From NCBI GenBank assembly GCA_019192445.1, contig JAHCMK010000011.1:1-64000 (forward strand): 64,000 nucleotides of DNA, written 5' to 3'. Position 1 is the first letter of the stretch. The number at the start of each line of letters is the position of its first letter. The position numbers were made by a program, and so were the translations under genes. This DNA is from Oceanococcus sp. HetDA_MAG_MS8. Lineage in GTDB: Bacteria > Pseudomonadota > Gammaproteobacteria > Nevskiales > Oceanococcaceae. The notes under the pieces were generated by a model. It was not told where the DNA came from. It did not search any database and saw only the letters and a list, made by a program, of their open reading frames with translations. Below, piece after piece: positions 35,118 through 43,583 of the stretch.

Positions 35118-36239
35118 TTAACACTGGCTGGATAGAGTCTTGGAGTTTTTCAGATTCCGAAAGATGAGCGGCTTTTCCGTAGGCCGGGCCGCGTCGCTAA
35201 TGGCCTTATCCACCAAAGGCCGATGCGGAGATTTGCTACACACAGGATCAGCTGCCGCGGGGTCACCGGTGAACATAAATGCCTGGCAGCGGCAGCCACC
35301 GAAATCTTTGTGCTTCTCGTCGCAGGAACGACAAGGTTCTTGCATCCAGTCAAAGCCGCGAAAGCGGTTAAAGGCGGAGGACTCCTGCCAAGCCCAGGCA
35401 ACGTGATCGCGGCGCAAATCCGGAAACTGCATACCAGGTAGTTGGCGAGCCGCATGACAGGGTAAGGCAATACCATCTGCGGTGACTGTCAAGAATGTGG
35501 CGCCCCAGCCGTTCATGCAGGGCTTGGGGCGAGACTCATAGTAGTCGGGGACCACAAAGAAAATTTTCATGCCGTTTTGGTGGCGGGCCCTCCATGCGCC
35601 CACTTCAGCTTCCGCTGTACGAACTTGCTCCAAGCTGGGGAGCAAGCGATCCCGGTTCAAGTGGGCCCAGCCGTAGTATTGGGTGGTTGCCAGCTCCACA
35701 TAATCGGCCTCTAACTCTTGGGCCAGCTCCAGCATCTGCGGAATTTGGCCAATGTTGTCTCTATACACCACGAAACACAGCACCATGGGAAAACCCGCTG
35801 ATTTAATGGCGCGGCCCATATCCAGCTTATGTGCATAGGTGCGGGTGCCGGCAATGAGATCGTTAAGCTGGCCTTCAGGGGCCTGGAAGCTGAGCTGAAT
35901 ATGGTCAACACCGGCCTGTTTCAAAGCACGAACACGGGCGGCATCCAGGTTGTAGCCGGAAGTAATTAGGTTGGAGTAGTACCCCAGCTCGCGGGCCTTC
36001 GCGGCTAGGTCGTCTAGGTCATCACGCACCAAAGGTTCGCCGCCAGACAAACCCAGTTGCAAAGCGCCCAAGGCACGAGCCTGGGTGAAGACTTCGGACC
36101 ACTCGGCGGTGCTCAGCTCCGCGCCGGCACTTGCGTAGTCCACAGGATTACTGCAGTAGGGACATTGCAGCGGGCAGGCATAGCTGAGCTCGGCCAGCAA
36201 CCAGAGTGGCGGACCAACTTGGCCCGCCTTAGGCGGCAC
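35118..36239 (-). CDS. pqqE: PQQ synthesis radical SAM protein PqqE
   Basis: PqqE joins the Glu and Tyr side chains of the PqqA peptide using SAM and iron-sulfur clusters. The SAM cluster motif CPLQCPYC lies in LAELSYACPLQCPYCSNP. The C-terminal SPASM cysteines are visible (PCMNGWGATFLTVTADGIALPCH, EPCRSCDEKHKDFGGCRCQAF). I choose a GTG at 36239, giving 373 residues and an 11-bp overlap with pqqD, since homologues begin just before GPPLWLLAEL. An upstream ATG at 36284 would add 15 residues inside pqqD. It acts with PqqD, which presents PqqA. Confidence 0.93.
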   Translation of the reverse strand: MPPKAGQVGPPLWLLAELSYACPLQCPYCSNPVDYASAGAELSTAEWSEVFTQARALGALQLGLSGGEPLVRDDLDDLAAKARELGYYSNLITSGYNLDAARVRALKQAGVDHIQLSFQAPEGQLNDLIAGTRTYAHKLDMGRAIKSAGFPMVLCFVVYRDNIGQIPQMLELAQELEADYVELATTQYYGWAHLNRDRLLPSLEQVRTAEAEVGAWRARHQNGMKIFFVVPDYYESRPKPCMNGWGATFLTVTADGIALPCHAARQLPGMQFPDLRRDHVAWAWQESSAFNRFRGFDWMQEPCRSCDEKHKDFGGCRCQAFMFTGDPAAADPVCSKSPHRPLVDKAISDAARPTEKPLIFRNLKNSKTLSSQC

Positions 36240-36519
36240 GAACCCAACCCTGCGCGGCAGCCACCTCGAAGAACTCGCACACATCCTGGCTCAAATCACC
36301 AGCTTGTGGGTATTTCGCATGCAAATCGGCGACGATGGCCTCCACATCGCGGGTACCGTCACACAGTTCCAGTATGGCGGCGGCACTGGTATTGAGTTGC
36401 ACCATGCCCTCAGGGTAGAGCAGCACATGGCACTCCTGGGCTTGCTCCCACTGCAAGCGCATGCTGGGTGCCAAACGTAGTTTGGTTCCCTCAGCCCAGG
36501 GTTGGGCAAGAGCAGTCAT
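36229..36519 (-). CDS. pqqD: PQQ peptide chaperone PqqD
   Basis: A 96-residue PqqD that binds PqqA and delivers it to PqqE. Typical features are [51 protein letters not shown] and a final AAAQGWVRA. The start is fixed at 36519, where ATGA overlaps the pqqC stop; the open frame extends upstream into pqqC without PqqD character. Confidence 0.94.
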   Translation of the reverse strand: MTALAQPWAEGTKLRLAPSMRLQWEQAQECHVLLYPEGMVQLNTSAAAILELCDGTRDVEAIVADLHAKYPQAGDLSQDVCEFFEVAAAQGWVRAA

Positions 36520-37256
36520 GCGGCTTGCTCCATCTGCCGGTCGGCTGAGGGGGCGTTGAGCACGTAGCGCAAGTACATGGCGTCCAACATGCTCCACAGC
36601 ACGTCTTGCTTAAAGCGCACGATCTCCACGACTCGGTCCTGCGCCTGGGGGCTGCGGAAGTAATCCAGGGTGAGGGCAAGCCCATGCTCCACATCGCGAT
36701 GGGCTTCCTTCAAGCGCTTGCGAAAATAATCCAAACCGCTGGCTTCAATCCAGGGGTAATGCCGTGGCCACTCATCCAGCCGGGCGCGGTGAATGGTCGG
36801 GGCGAAGAGCTCGGTCAGGGATGACGCCACACCCTCGTGCCAGTCCGCCTGCCGCACGAAATTCACATAAGCGTCCACCGCGAAGCGCACTCCTGGCAAT
36901 ACCCCCTCTTGTGACTCCACTTGCTCGCGGCTGAGGCCACAGGCCATGCCCAGCCGCGTCCAACACTCAATACCCCCTTCGTCATCGGCATGCCCATCAT
37001 GGTCCAGAATGCGCTGGACCCACTGGCGGCGCACCGCGACATCCGGGCACTTCGCCATCAGTGCTGCATCTTTGAGGGGGATGCAAATCTGGTAGTAATA
37101 GCGGTTTTGCACCCAGCCCTGGATCGCCGCGCGATCCAGCTCGCCGCGCGCCATCATTTGCTGGAAGGGATGATTGATATGGTAGCGGGGAGCGAGGGCA
37201 CGCAGGCGTGCTTCCAAATCGCCACCGGCGTCCGAAACATTGGGGGACGTCAACAT
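36516..37256 (-). CDS. pqqC: Pyrroloquinoline-quinone synthase PqqC
   Basis: A 246-residue cofactorless oxidase that carries out the final ring closure and oxidation to PQQ. Conserved parts include [50 protein letters not shown], and the late [15 protein letters not shown]. Length is that of the family. Its start overlaps pqqB by 7 bp. Confidence 0.96.
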   Translation of the reverse strand: MLTSPNVSDAGGDLEARLRALAPRYHINHPFQQMMARGELDRAAIQGWVQNRYYYQICIPLKDAALMAKCPDVAVRRQWVQRILDHDGHADDEGGIECWTRLGMACGLSREQVESQEGVLPGVRFAVDAYVNFVRQADWHEGVASSLTELFAPTIHRARLDEWPRHYPWIEASGLDYFRKRLKEAHRDVEHGLALTLDYFRSPQAQDRVVEIVRFKQDVLWSMLDAMYLRYVLNAPSADRQMEQAA

Positions 37257-38182
37257 AAGCGGATCTCCATTCCGTCCTCTGCCACTTCGATGCCCTCGTC
37301 TTGAAGCAACTGCGCTTCTTCCGAGCAGGGGTCGAGAATCGGGTTGGTGTTGTTGATGTGGATCAGAATTCGGCGAACTTGAGGGAAGGCCGCCAATACC
37401 TCGCGCATGCCACCCGGGCCTGACTGCGGCAGGTGCCCCATGTCGCGCGCCAACTTATGGCCCACGCCGCGACGCTGCATCTCGTCGTCGGTCCAGCAGG
37501 TGCCATCGACCAACATGCAGTCAGCCTGAGCCATGGCGTCGGCCACCACAGGCTCCATCTCGCCAAGTCCAGGCGCGTAAAACAAACTGCGCAGAGTGGG
37601 CATATGCGTGACAAGTAAACCAATGTTGTCGCCAGGCGCTGGTGCAGCCCGATGCGGTGAATAAGGGGGCGGTTTGCTGGTCAAGGCAATGGCACGTAGC
37701 CGTACGTCAGGTAAGCCTTCCACCTCAAAAGCTTGGCCGTCCGGCTGAATCTCTCGCAATTCCACGTCGCAATAGCTCTTGAGCATTTGCAGCACGGGGT
37801 AACCGGTTTCCAAGTCTTCACGCACACGGGGCGTGCAATAAAGACGGATAGGTTGGCGCGACTCCCGCAGCAGCAGTAAGCCGCTGCAATGGTCGATTTG
37901 GCTATCCATCAGCAGTACAGAGTGCACGCCAGAATCTCGCACACCGCGTGCCGGACGCATAGCGGGGTTGCCCAAGAGCTGCTGACGTAAATCTGGGGAG
38001 GCGTTGATCAGCAACCAATCGTCCCCGGCACTGTTCAGGGCAATAGAACTTTGGGTACGGGCGGGAAAGGGGGGAGGCGCGGCGCCATCATGTTGCGCGC
38101 ACATAGCGCAATGACAGTTCCACTGCGGCGAGCCGCCGCCAGCCGCGGAACCCAGAACCAAGATGCGCAGGGCAGCAGACAT
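37250..38182 (-). CDS. pqqB: PQQ biosynthesis protein PqqB
   Basis: A 310-residue metallo-beta-lactamase-fold protein of the PQQ pathway, proposed to hydroxylate the crosslinked intermediate. It begins [25 protein letters not shown], as usual for PqqB. The family's altered metal motif appears as [13 protein letters not shown]. The ATG at 38182 has GAGGAG 5 bp upstream, whereas the open frame to 38227 lacks support. It is separated from pqqA by about 200 bp containing three hairpins. Confidence 0.95.
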   Translation of the reverse strand: MSAALRILVLGSAAGGGSPQWNCHCAMCAQHDGAAPPPFPARTQSSIALNSAGDDWLLINASPDLRQQLLGNPAMRPARGVRDSGVHSVLLMDSQIDHCSGLLLLRESRQPIRLYCTPRVREDLETGYPVLQMLKSYCDVELREIQPDGQAFEVEGLPDVRLRAIALTSKPPPYSPHRAAPAPGDNIGLLVTHMPTLRSLFYAPGLGEMEPVVADAMAQADCMLVDGTCWTDDEMQRRGVGHKLARDMGHLPQSGPGGMREVLAAFPQVRRILIHINNTNPILDPCSEEAQLLQDEGIEVAEDGMEIRLC

Positions 38183-38202
38183 CAGGTCTCCTCGTTTCAC
38201 CA

Positions 38203-38288
38203 GCCAAAGCGAAGCTTTGGCCGGCACACCGGCCCCTGCCTACTTTGGCGCAAACGGGTGGGGGAATTGCGGCGGCCAAGCCGCCGCA
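38203..38288 (-). promoter_or_regulatory. Hairpins in the pqqA-pqqB gap
   Basis: Perfect stem-loops lie at 38268-38276/38280-38288 (9-bp GC-only stem, 3-base loop) and 38203-38210/38214-38221 (8 bp, 3-base loop), with a short CCGG-CACA-CCGG stem (38221-38232) between. No T-run follows, so these look like attenuation or mRNA-stability elements. They could let the tiny pqqA message accumulate above pqqBCDE, as is known for other pqq operons. Confidence 0.5.
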
Positions 38289-38381
38289 GTCTTATGCCGG
38301 CATCGCGATTAACGCGCTTGTGCGACTTCCCAGCCCTTCAGGGCTCGATCGGGTCCTCGCCAATCGCCGACCATGCTCAAC

Positions 38382-38453
38382 TCAGCGGTTGAGAATGTAC
38401 ATGGTGACTTCCATACCAAAACGCATATCTACGTAGCTGGGCTTAGTCCACAT
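38382..38453 (-). CDS. pqqA: PQQ precursor peptide PqqA
   Basis: A 23-residue peptide, MWTKPSYVDMRFGMEVTMYI followed by LNR. The conserved Glu15 and Tyr19 (EVTMY) are the two residues fused into PQQ, and the MWTKP start is typical. GAGGAG lies 6 bp before the ATG. It heads the pqqABCDE cluster under a strong sigma-54 promoter at 38533-38547. Confidence 0.97.
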   Translation of the reverse strand: MWTKPSYVDMRFGMEVTMYILNR

Positions 38454-38532
38454 TGGTTATCTCCTCAATAATCGAAAACAAGAAATCGGTAGCGACTGCG
38501 CGCCCCAATGCCGGAGCATCGCCTTTGTAGTC

Positions 38533-38547
38533 GCAAGGCCTGTGCCA
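38533..38547 (-). promoter_or_regulatory. Sigma-54 promoter of pqqA
   Basis: On the minus strand the sequence reads TGGCACAGGCCTTGC, an essentially perfect -24/-12 element with 10 bases between GG and GC. Predicted transcription start is near 38521, about 68 bp before the pqqA ATG. Confidence 0.8.
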
Positions 38548-38653
38548 ACCGAAATAACGGCCACAGCGACAGCTAAGCCTCTGTTTTATATGCCCTACTG
38601 GGGATCAACAGCCTACGCCGCCCTGCGGTGTCACCGCGCCTCGCGTTCAGGAC

Positions 38654-38671
38654 TGTCTCAGCGCTGGTACA
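38654..38671. promoter_or_regulatory. Enhancer-like dyad upstream of pqqA
   Basis: TGTCTC-AGCGCT-GGTACA fits the shared 18-bp pattern; even its 6-bp centre is palindromic. It overlaps the last codons of the sigma-54 activator gene and is centred about 141 bp upstream of the predicted pqqA start site. Confidence 0.6.
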
Positions 38672-40709
38672 GGCTGTCCTCACGAAGGGACTCCGGAGAA
38701 ATGCCGTGGCGCTTGAGCTTGCGATAAAGAGTGTTGCGACTCATCTGTAGCTGCTTAGCCGCATTGGTCATGTTCCAACGGTTCGCTTCAATGGTACGCA
38801 GCAGAGCCTCGCGCTCCGCAGCCTCCAAAGCCGTTTCATCTTCTATCGGCATGCCGTTGCCATGGTGCGGAAGATTGGCGCTGGGTAGGCTGGGCGACGC
38901 GGGTGCTGCCGAAGCACGGCTGTAAAGCACGTCTTGGGGCAAATCATCTAAGCGGATCACCCCCCCTTCGCTAATGGCTAGCGCAGTGCGGATGACATTG
39001 CGTAGTTCACGAATATTACCGGGCCAGTGATATTGCTTGAGCCGCTCCATGGCGCTCAGCTCGATGCCGGCAGGGCGCCCTTCGGCTGTTTCCAAGGCCA
39101 GGGCTTGGCGAATCAAACGCTCTAGGTCAGCCCGTTCGTGCAAGGAGGGTAGCTGCATGGTGATGCCATTGAGGCGGTAGTACAGATCTTCGCGAAACTC
39201 CCCACGCTCGATCATGTCGCGCAGATTTCTGTGTGAGGCACTAATCACGCGTAGATCCACATTAATGGTTTGCTCCCCGCCCAATGGGGTGACCTCTTGT
39301 TCTTCCAACACCCGCAACAAACGGGTTTGCAGCAGCATGGGCATGTCGCCAATTTCGTCTAGGAACAAGGTGCCGCCACTGGCTTGCTGGATACGGCCGC
39401 GCATGCCCTCACGACGAGCTCCAGTGAATGCACCGGCCTTATAGCCAAAGAGCTCGCTCTCAATCAGCGACTCGGGAATTGCGGCGCAGTTGACGGCAAC
39501 AAAGGGCTTATCGGCCCGGTCACTGGCCAAATGAAGCGCGCGCGCAAAGGCCTCCTTGCCCGAGCCCGTTGGCCCCTGGATCAGCACAAAGACACGCGAC
39601 CGAGCGATACGCTGGCCACAGCGCAAATTGCGCGCCATGGCAGGATCATTCCCAGCCAGCTCTTGCAGGCTCTGGTAACGCCCGGTGTCCTGCGCCGCCG
39701 GCTCGATGGTAATGACTTTCTGTGATGGAGCCGCCAATGACGGCTGTGACAACTGAGACATAGTTTTTTGAGCCGGATGAACAAAAGCGAAGTAGCGACG
39801 GCCGTGACGAAGGCTGCGTAAAGGCAATATGGCTTTGCGCCCCGCATCCTCCAAAAACTCGCCGCTGCGGTGGGTACCAAGATCCAGCACATCGCACAGA
39901 TCTCGGCCAATCAAATCATCAGGGTTATCCAGGGCCAGTAACGCAGCCGCCATTTTGTCGGCCGCCGCAATCCGGCCGCTGTCATCGACGGCAATAGCCC
40001 CGTCGTGCAGCAGGTTCACAAACTCTGGCCGACTGTGAAAGCGAACAATGCTGTGGTCGCTGTAGCGGCGCTGAAACAAGCTTTTTTCAATCAGTCGTGC
40101 CGACATGTTGAGCAGGGCTACCGTATGGGCACGACTGGCTTTAGAGTCGTGACAACCCAGACAGGAGGCATCCAATACTCCGAGGAGGTCGCCATCCGTA
40201 TCGCGGATAGGCGCAGCCGAACACGTCAAACCAATGTGCCGACTGATGTAATGGTCGGCCAGGTGAATCGTGACCGGCTGCTGCTCGGAAATGCAGGTTC
40301 CGATCCCGTTGGTGCCCTCGTACTCCTCACTCCAGTTGGCGCCCAACCGCAAACCTGCATGGGCAAACTCACGGTCTAAGGTGGGATCACCCTTATGACT
40401 GAGAATGACGCCGGTATGGTCGGTGAGTAACAGAGCGTAGCCCGAGGACGCGATTTGCTCGTAGAGAGAGTCCATTTCGGCGCGGCCCACGGCAACCAGA
40501 TCATCCAGCCGCTCCACGCGCTCGCGCAGGCGATGGCTTTCTAAAATATCGGGGTCGGAATGATGATCAGGCCGTAGATCAAATTCAGCCGCACAGCGCT
40601 GCCAAGACTTCACAACCGGAAGATCGTGGTCTGTCGTTGTGTGCGGGTTCCCTCCCAGCACTTCCATTACAGCACGTGCGTGCCGCGAGTTAGCAGGTAA
40701 CTCGCTCAT
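38658..40709 (-). CDS. AcoR-like sigma-54 activator, likely master regulator of the locus
   Basis: A 683-residue enhancer-binding protein. The N-terminal GAF-type sensor part (about 60-220) contains GTNGIGTCISEQQPVTIH and a short Cys-rich ASCLGCHDSK. A PAS-like segment follows (about 235-320), then the AAA+ domain (GPTGSGKEAF, intact GAFTGA, GTLFLDEIGDMP, REDLYYRLNGITM) and a Fis-type helix-turn-helix (NAAKQLQMSRNTLYRKLKRHG). There is no receiver domain, so it should sense a ligand directly, as AcoR-type activators of alcohol or acetoin genes do. The ATG at 40709 has GAGGTG just upstream; a GTG two codons earlier is less likely. It is encoded in the middle of six sigma-54 promoters. Confidence 0.9.
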   Translation of the reverse strand: MSELPANSRHARAVMEVLGGNPHTTTDHDLPVVKSWQRCAAEFDLRPDHHSDPDILESHRLRERVERLDDLVAVGRAEMDSLYEQIASSGYALLLTDHTGVILSHKGDPTLDREFAHAGLRLGANWSEEYEGTNGIGTCISEQQPVTIHLADHYISRHIGLTCSAAPIRDTDGDLLGVLDASCLGCHDSKASRAHTVALLNMSARLIEKSLFQRRYSDHSIVRFHSRPEFVNLLHDGAIAVDDSGRIAAADKMAAALLALDNPDDLIGRDLCDVLDLGTHRSGEFLEDAGRKAILPLRSLRHGRRYFAFVHPAQKTMSQLSQPSLAAPSQKVITIEPAAQDTGRYQSLQELAGNDPAMARNLRCGQRIARSRVFVLIQGPTGSGKEAFARALHLASDRADKPFVAVNCAAIPESLIESELFGYKAGAFTGARREGMRGRIQQASGGTLFLDEIGDMPMLLQTRLLRVLEEQEVTPLGGEQTINVDLRVISASHRNLRDMIERGEFREDLYYRLNGITMQLPSLHERADLERLIRQALALETAEGRPAGIELSAMERLKQYHWPGNIRELRNVIRTALAISEGGVIRLDDLPQDVLYSRASAAPASPSLPSANLPHHGNGMPIEDETALEAAEREALLRTIEANRWNMTNAAKQLQMSRNTLYRKLKRHGISPESLREDSLYQR

Positions 40710-40853
40710 AATCACCTCAATGCGGCCATGTGCCGCATGTCTCCTCGGGCGTCACCTGCACCTATCCCGGTGCAGACACTCTCCACCAGTGCATCAAGCT
40801 ACGCCTGTGTGGCAACAGATGCAATTCGACCTTCGATGTAAGCCGTGACGATA

Positions 40854-40871
40854 TGTCTTAGGCCTGACACA
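40854..40871. promoter_or_regulatory. Enhancer-like dyad in regulator intergenic region
   Basis: TGTCTT-aggcct-GACACA fits the 18-bp pattern except for T instead of C at position 6; the centre is nearly palindromic. It lies in the 456-bp gap between the divergent sigma-54 activator and kinase/regulator genes, about 259 bp upstream of the predicted start for the latter. It could also serve autoregulation of the activator. Confidence 0.48.
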
Positions 40872-41094
40872 CCGCCTACACACCCAAACTGTGACCAAAG
40901 GGGGCACCTCAGCGGCCGTGTTGCTGCGCGTGGCGAAATTCGCACCAAATCTCATGGCCGATGCCCCATAGGATTTTCGTGTTTCTAATCAGCATCTTGC
41001 GCATGCTTCAGCACTAGGGTGTTCACCGCGGCTGGCCTGGTGATGTCACTAGCCAAGGCCTATGCACAGCCACCTATGACCCCTTAGTCCAAGC

Positions 41095-41110
41095 TGGCAT
41101 TGCCCTTGCG
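41095..41110 (+). promoter_or_regulatory. Sigma-54 promoter of the LuxR-type regulator/kinase pair
   Basis: TGGCATTGCCCTTGCG has GG at 41096-41097 and GC at 41108-41109, exactly 10 bases apart, with a full TTGC -12 box. Predicted start near 41121, 45 bp before the regulator ATG. Confidence 0.72.
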
Positions 41111-41165
41111 CATATCTGCTGTCAAGGCTGCACCCGCAGTGCGGCGACTGAGGAGTAGAACAACA

Positions 41166-41819
41166 ATGACAAAGTCCATAAGGGGATCTGCGCGCTACTG
41201 CATCCGGGTACTACTGGTCGACGACCACGCGGTGGTTCGCGAAGGCTACAAGCGCTTAATGGCGACCACGCCACATCTGCAGGTTTGCGCCGAAGCCGGC
41301 ACCGGACGCGAAGCTTATGCGCTGTTTTTAGAGGACCGCTTTGATGTGGTCGTGATGGACCTGCAATTACCGGATATGAGCGGGCTTGAGGTGCTGCGCC
41401 GGATGCAGCAGCGCAACCCCAGAATTTCGACTTTGGCCTTTTCCATGCACGACCAGGCCGAGTACCTTCGGCGGGCCTTGGAGGCCGGAGTAATGGGCTA
41501 TGTTTGCAAGCGCAGTGCACCAGAGGTGTTACTGGAGGCTATTCAAACGATCGCAGCCGGAGAGCGTTTTATGGACCCGCTCATGGCCACGGAGGCGTCC
41601 AGCGACACAACACCTGCAGAGATGCTGTCCGAGCGCGAGTTCGAGATTTTTCGCCAACTCGCCGCCGGTACCAGCCCAGGGCAAATTGCAGCCAGCCTGA
41701 ATCTGTCTGGCAAAACGGTGGCCAATTACGGCTGCCGTATTCGCTCCAAACTGGGCGTGGTCACTGATGCCGCTCTTGCGCACCTGGCGCTGCGCCAGGG
41801 GCTGCTACCTCGGCACTAA
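41166..41819 (+). CDS. LuxR-family response regulator, ExaE/PedR-like
   Basis: A 217-residue NarL/LuxR-type regulator. The receiver has VLLVDDHAVVREG, phospho-Asp65 (VVVMDLQLPDMSG) and AFSMHDQ. The C-terminal helix-turn-helix reads LSEREFEIFRQLAAGTSPGQIAASLNLSGKTVANY. The ATG at 41166 is preceded by GAGGAG; the longer frame from 41100 starts inside the sigma-54 promoter and is rejected. It is followed 3 bp later by its kinase. Position and type match ExaE-like regulators of quinoprotein ethanol oxidation. Confidence 0.9.
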   Translation: MTKSIRGSARYCIRVLLVDDHAVVREGYKRLMATTPHLQVCAEAGTGREAYALFLEDRFDVVVMDLQLPDMSGLEVLRRMQQRNPRISTLAFSMHDQAEYLRRALEAGVMGYVCKRSAPEVLLEAIQTIAAGERFMDPLMATEASSDTTPAEMLSEREFEIFRQLAAGTSPGQIAASLNLSGKTVANYGCRIRSKLGVVTDAALAHLALRQGLLPRH

Positions 41820-41822
41820 ACA

Positions 41823-43124
41823 ATGCGGCGACTCTGGGCCCGGCTGGGCCTGCGCACCCGACTGACCCTAGGCCTGACCCTGCTGCTTGGGTTGAGCCTC
41901 GCCACGGCAGCCGTCTTGGTGGTGGAACAGGCGCGCCGGGCCGTACACACAGAGGTGAGTAGCGCGCTGCAGGTGGGTGAGGAGATTCTGCGCGGCCAGT
42001 TGGCGGAGACAAACCCGGACCAGCTACCGCAAGCCTTGCACCAACTCACGCGTACATTCGCGGCCAGCCGGCATGTTTGCTGGCAATGGCGGCCTACGGG
42101 CGCCGCCTTACGCGAAGACACCTGCCAAACCCGCAACGCGCATGTGCCGCGTTGGTTTCAACGTGGCCTGCATGATGGCCTTGGCGATTACCACACGATC
42201 GTCAATGGATTTGAAATGCGTTTGTTGCCGCAGGTGGGTCCGGAATTAGAGGAAGCCTGGCGCGAGGTGCGCGGTCTACTGCTCATCCTGACCGGCTTTG
42301 GCCTCGTCACCGTGTGGCTGGTTAGCGCCTTGGTGCAGCGTAGCCTGCGCCCCATTGCGCACCTCAGCCAGCAGCTACGCAATGCAGATGCCGGCCTCAA
42401 CAGTGCGGGCAACCCCGCAAACTATCCCACGGAGTTACAGCCTATCGCCGCCGGGATCAACGCCCTACAGCAGCGCCTCAATGCTGCCCGCGAAGACCAC
42501 CATGCCTTACTGCAGCGTTGCCTGGACGACCATCAAGCCGATCGCGAACGCTGGGCGCGTGACTTACATGACCAAGCCGGCCAATGGATCGCCGCCATTG
42601 AAGTAGAAACGGCAGCCCTACAACCGCAAGCCCAAAACCCACAGTGGCGAGAGGGTCTGCAGAGAATTCGCAGCCACACTCGGCAGCTCCATGAACACAC
42701 CCGGCAGTTATCCCGACAATTGCATCGGCCCTGCCTTGGCGCTCCTCTACACCAGGCCCTGGAACAGCTATGCCAGCAGTGGCAAGCCAGCGCTGCGGGG
42801 TGGACTTTGGAGCAGCGCATTGATCATCGCTGCGACAACCTACCCGCAGCGGTTGCCGTTCAACTTTATGGTATTGCCCAGGAAGCTCTGAGCAATGCGG
42901 CCAAGCATGCTCAGGCCACCTGCGTCCAGGTGCAACTGGCACCGGAGTCCGCCGGCTGGTGCCTCACCATTGAAGATGATGGAGTTGGCTACCAGGGGAA
43001 TGACGCGCAACAGGGCCTGGGCACCGCCAGCATGCGTCAACGCGCCCAAGATATTGACGCCGACCTGCGCTGGGCGCGAAGCGCTGCGGGCGGCACTCGC
43101 CTGCGCATTGCCATCCCTCGATAG
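41823..43124 (+). CDS. Membrane sensor histidine kinase, HisKA_3 type
   Basis: A 433-residue kinase with two membrane segments (about 13-33 and 151-170) flanking a ~115-residue periplasmic domain that contains two cysteines (Cys86, Cys101). A HAMP region follows, then a NarX-type dimerisation site with His249 in RDLHDQAGQW, the ATPase N-box QEALSNAAKHA, EDDGVG and GLGTASMRQRA. It should phosphorylate the regulator encoded directly upstream. The periplasmic domain could sense alcohol, redox state or metal. Confidence 0.9.
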   Translation: MRRLWARLGLRTRLTLGLTLLLGLSLATAAVLVVEQARRAVHTEVSSALQVGEEILRGQLAETNPDQLPQALHQLTRTFAASRHVCWQWRPTGAALREDTCQTRNAHVPRWFQRGLHDGLGDYHTIVNGFEMRLLPQVGPELEEAWREVRGLLLILTGFGLVTVWLVSALVQRSLRPIAHLSQQLRNADAGLNSAGNPANYPTELQPIAAGINALQQRLNAAREDHHALLQRCLDDHQADRERWARDLHDQAGQWIAAIEVETAALQPQAQNPQWREGLQRIRSHTRQLHEHTRQLSRQLHRPCLGAPLHQALEQLCQQWQASAAGWTLEQRIDHRCDNLPAAVAVQLYGIAQEALSNAAKHAQATCVQVQLAPESAGWCLTIEDDGVGYQGNDAQQGLGTASMRQRAQDIDADLRWARSAAGGTRLRIAIPR

Positions 43125-43307
43125 ATCGGGTTGAGCCACTCGCTCTGTCGCAGAGGTCCGCTGGAGCTCTAGGCCGGCCTTCCGGTCCACCCCCATGGCT
43201 GGGTCGCATGAGCTGCAGGCCCGGGTCCACAACTCTTCAGCAGGCGCATAGCTTGGAATGCGCACTGGGGCGGCACATTCTACGCCGCTGCTCACTGCTC
43301 CTAGGTC

Positions 43308-43325
43308 TGTCACCCACTCGGTACA
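43308..43325. promoter_or_regulatory. Enhancer-like dyad upstream of porin
   Basis: TGTCAC-ccactc-GGTACA fits the shared 18-bp pattern and is centred about 151 bp upstream of the predicted porin start site. A further TGTG-T-CACA half-site lies at 43340-43348. Confidence 0.55.
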
Positions 43326-43440
43326 CGCTCTGCGCAAGCTGTGTCACATGCTGCACGTCCCATCTGCAGGAGCCAGCCACCAGGTCTGCATACCACCCTC
43401 AACCCACTGATTTAATGGGCATTTATCCCTGTAGCCCAGC

Positions 43441-43456
43441 TGGCATATAGCTTGCG
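43441..43456 (+). promoter_or_regulatory. Sigma-54 promoter of porin gene
   Basis: TGGCATATAGCTTGCG has GG at 43442-43443 and GC at 43454-43455 with the required 10-base spacing. Predicted start is near 43467, leaving a ~117-base 5' leader before the porin ATG. Confidence 0.72.
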
Positions 43457-43583
43457 CTGTAGATCGCTGACGACCGTCGGTTGCTTGGGTTGCGAACACC
43501 CATCAATCCAGCTTTTGGGGGCGTCGCCCGGCCTACGCAGACCTGCGTCACCGGACTACCGATTTACGAGGAGCAAATAAATC

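Noticed and set aside
40890-40907. Second dyad candidate TGTGAC-caaagg-GGGCAC in the activator/regulator gap
   Set aside because: The right arm lacks the ACA end, so it does not fit the pattern shared by the other six.
41100-41165. Upstream extension of the LuxR-type regulator
   Set aside because: It starts inside the sigma-54 promoter and before the predicted transcription start; the ATG at 41166 has a good ribosome site.
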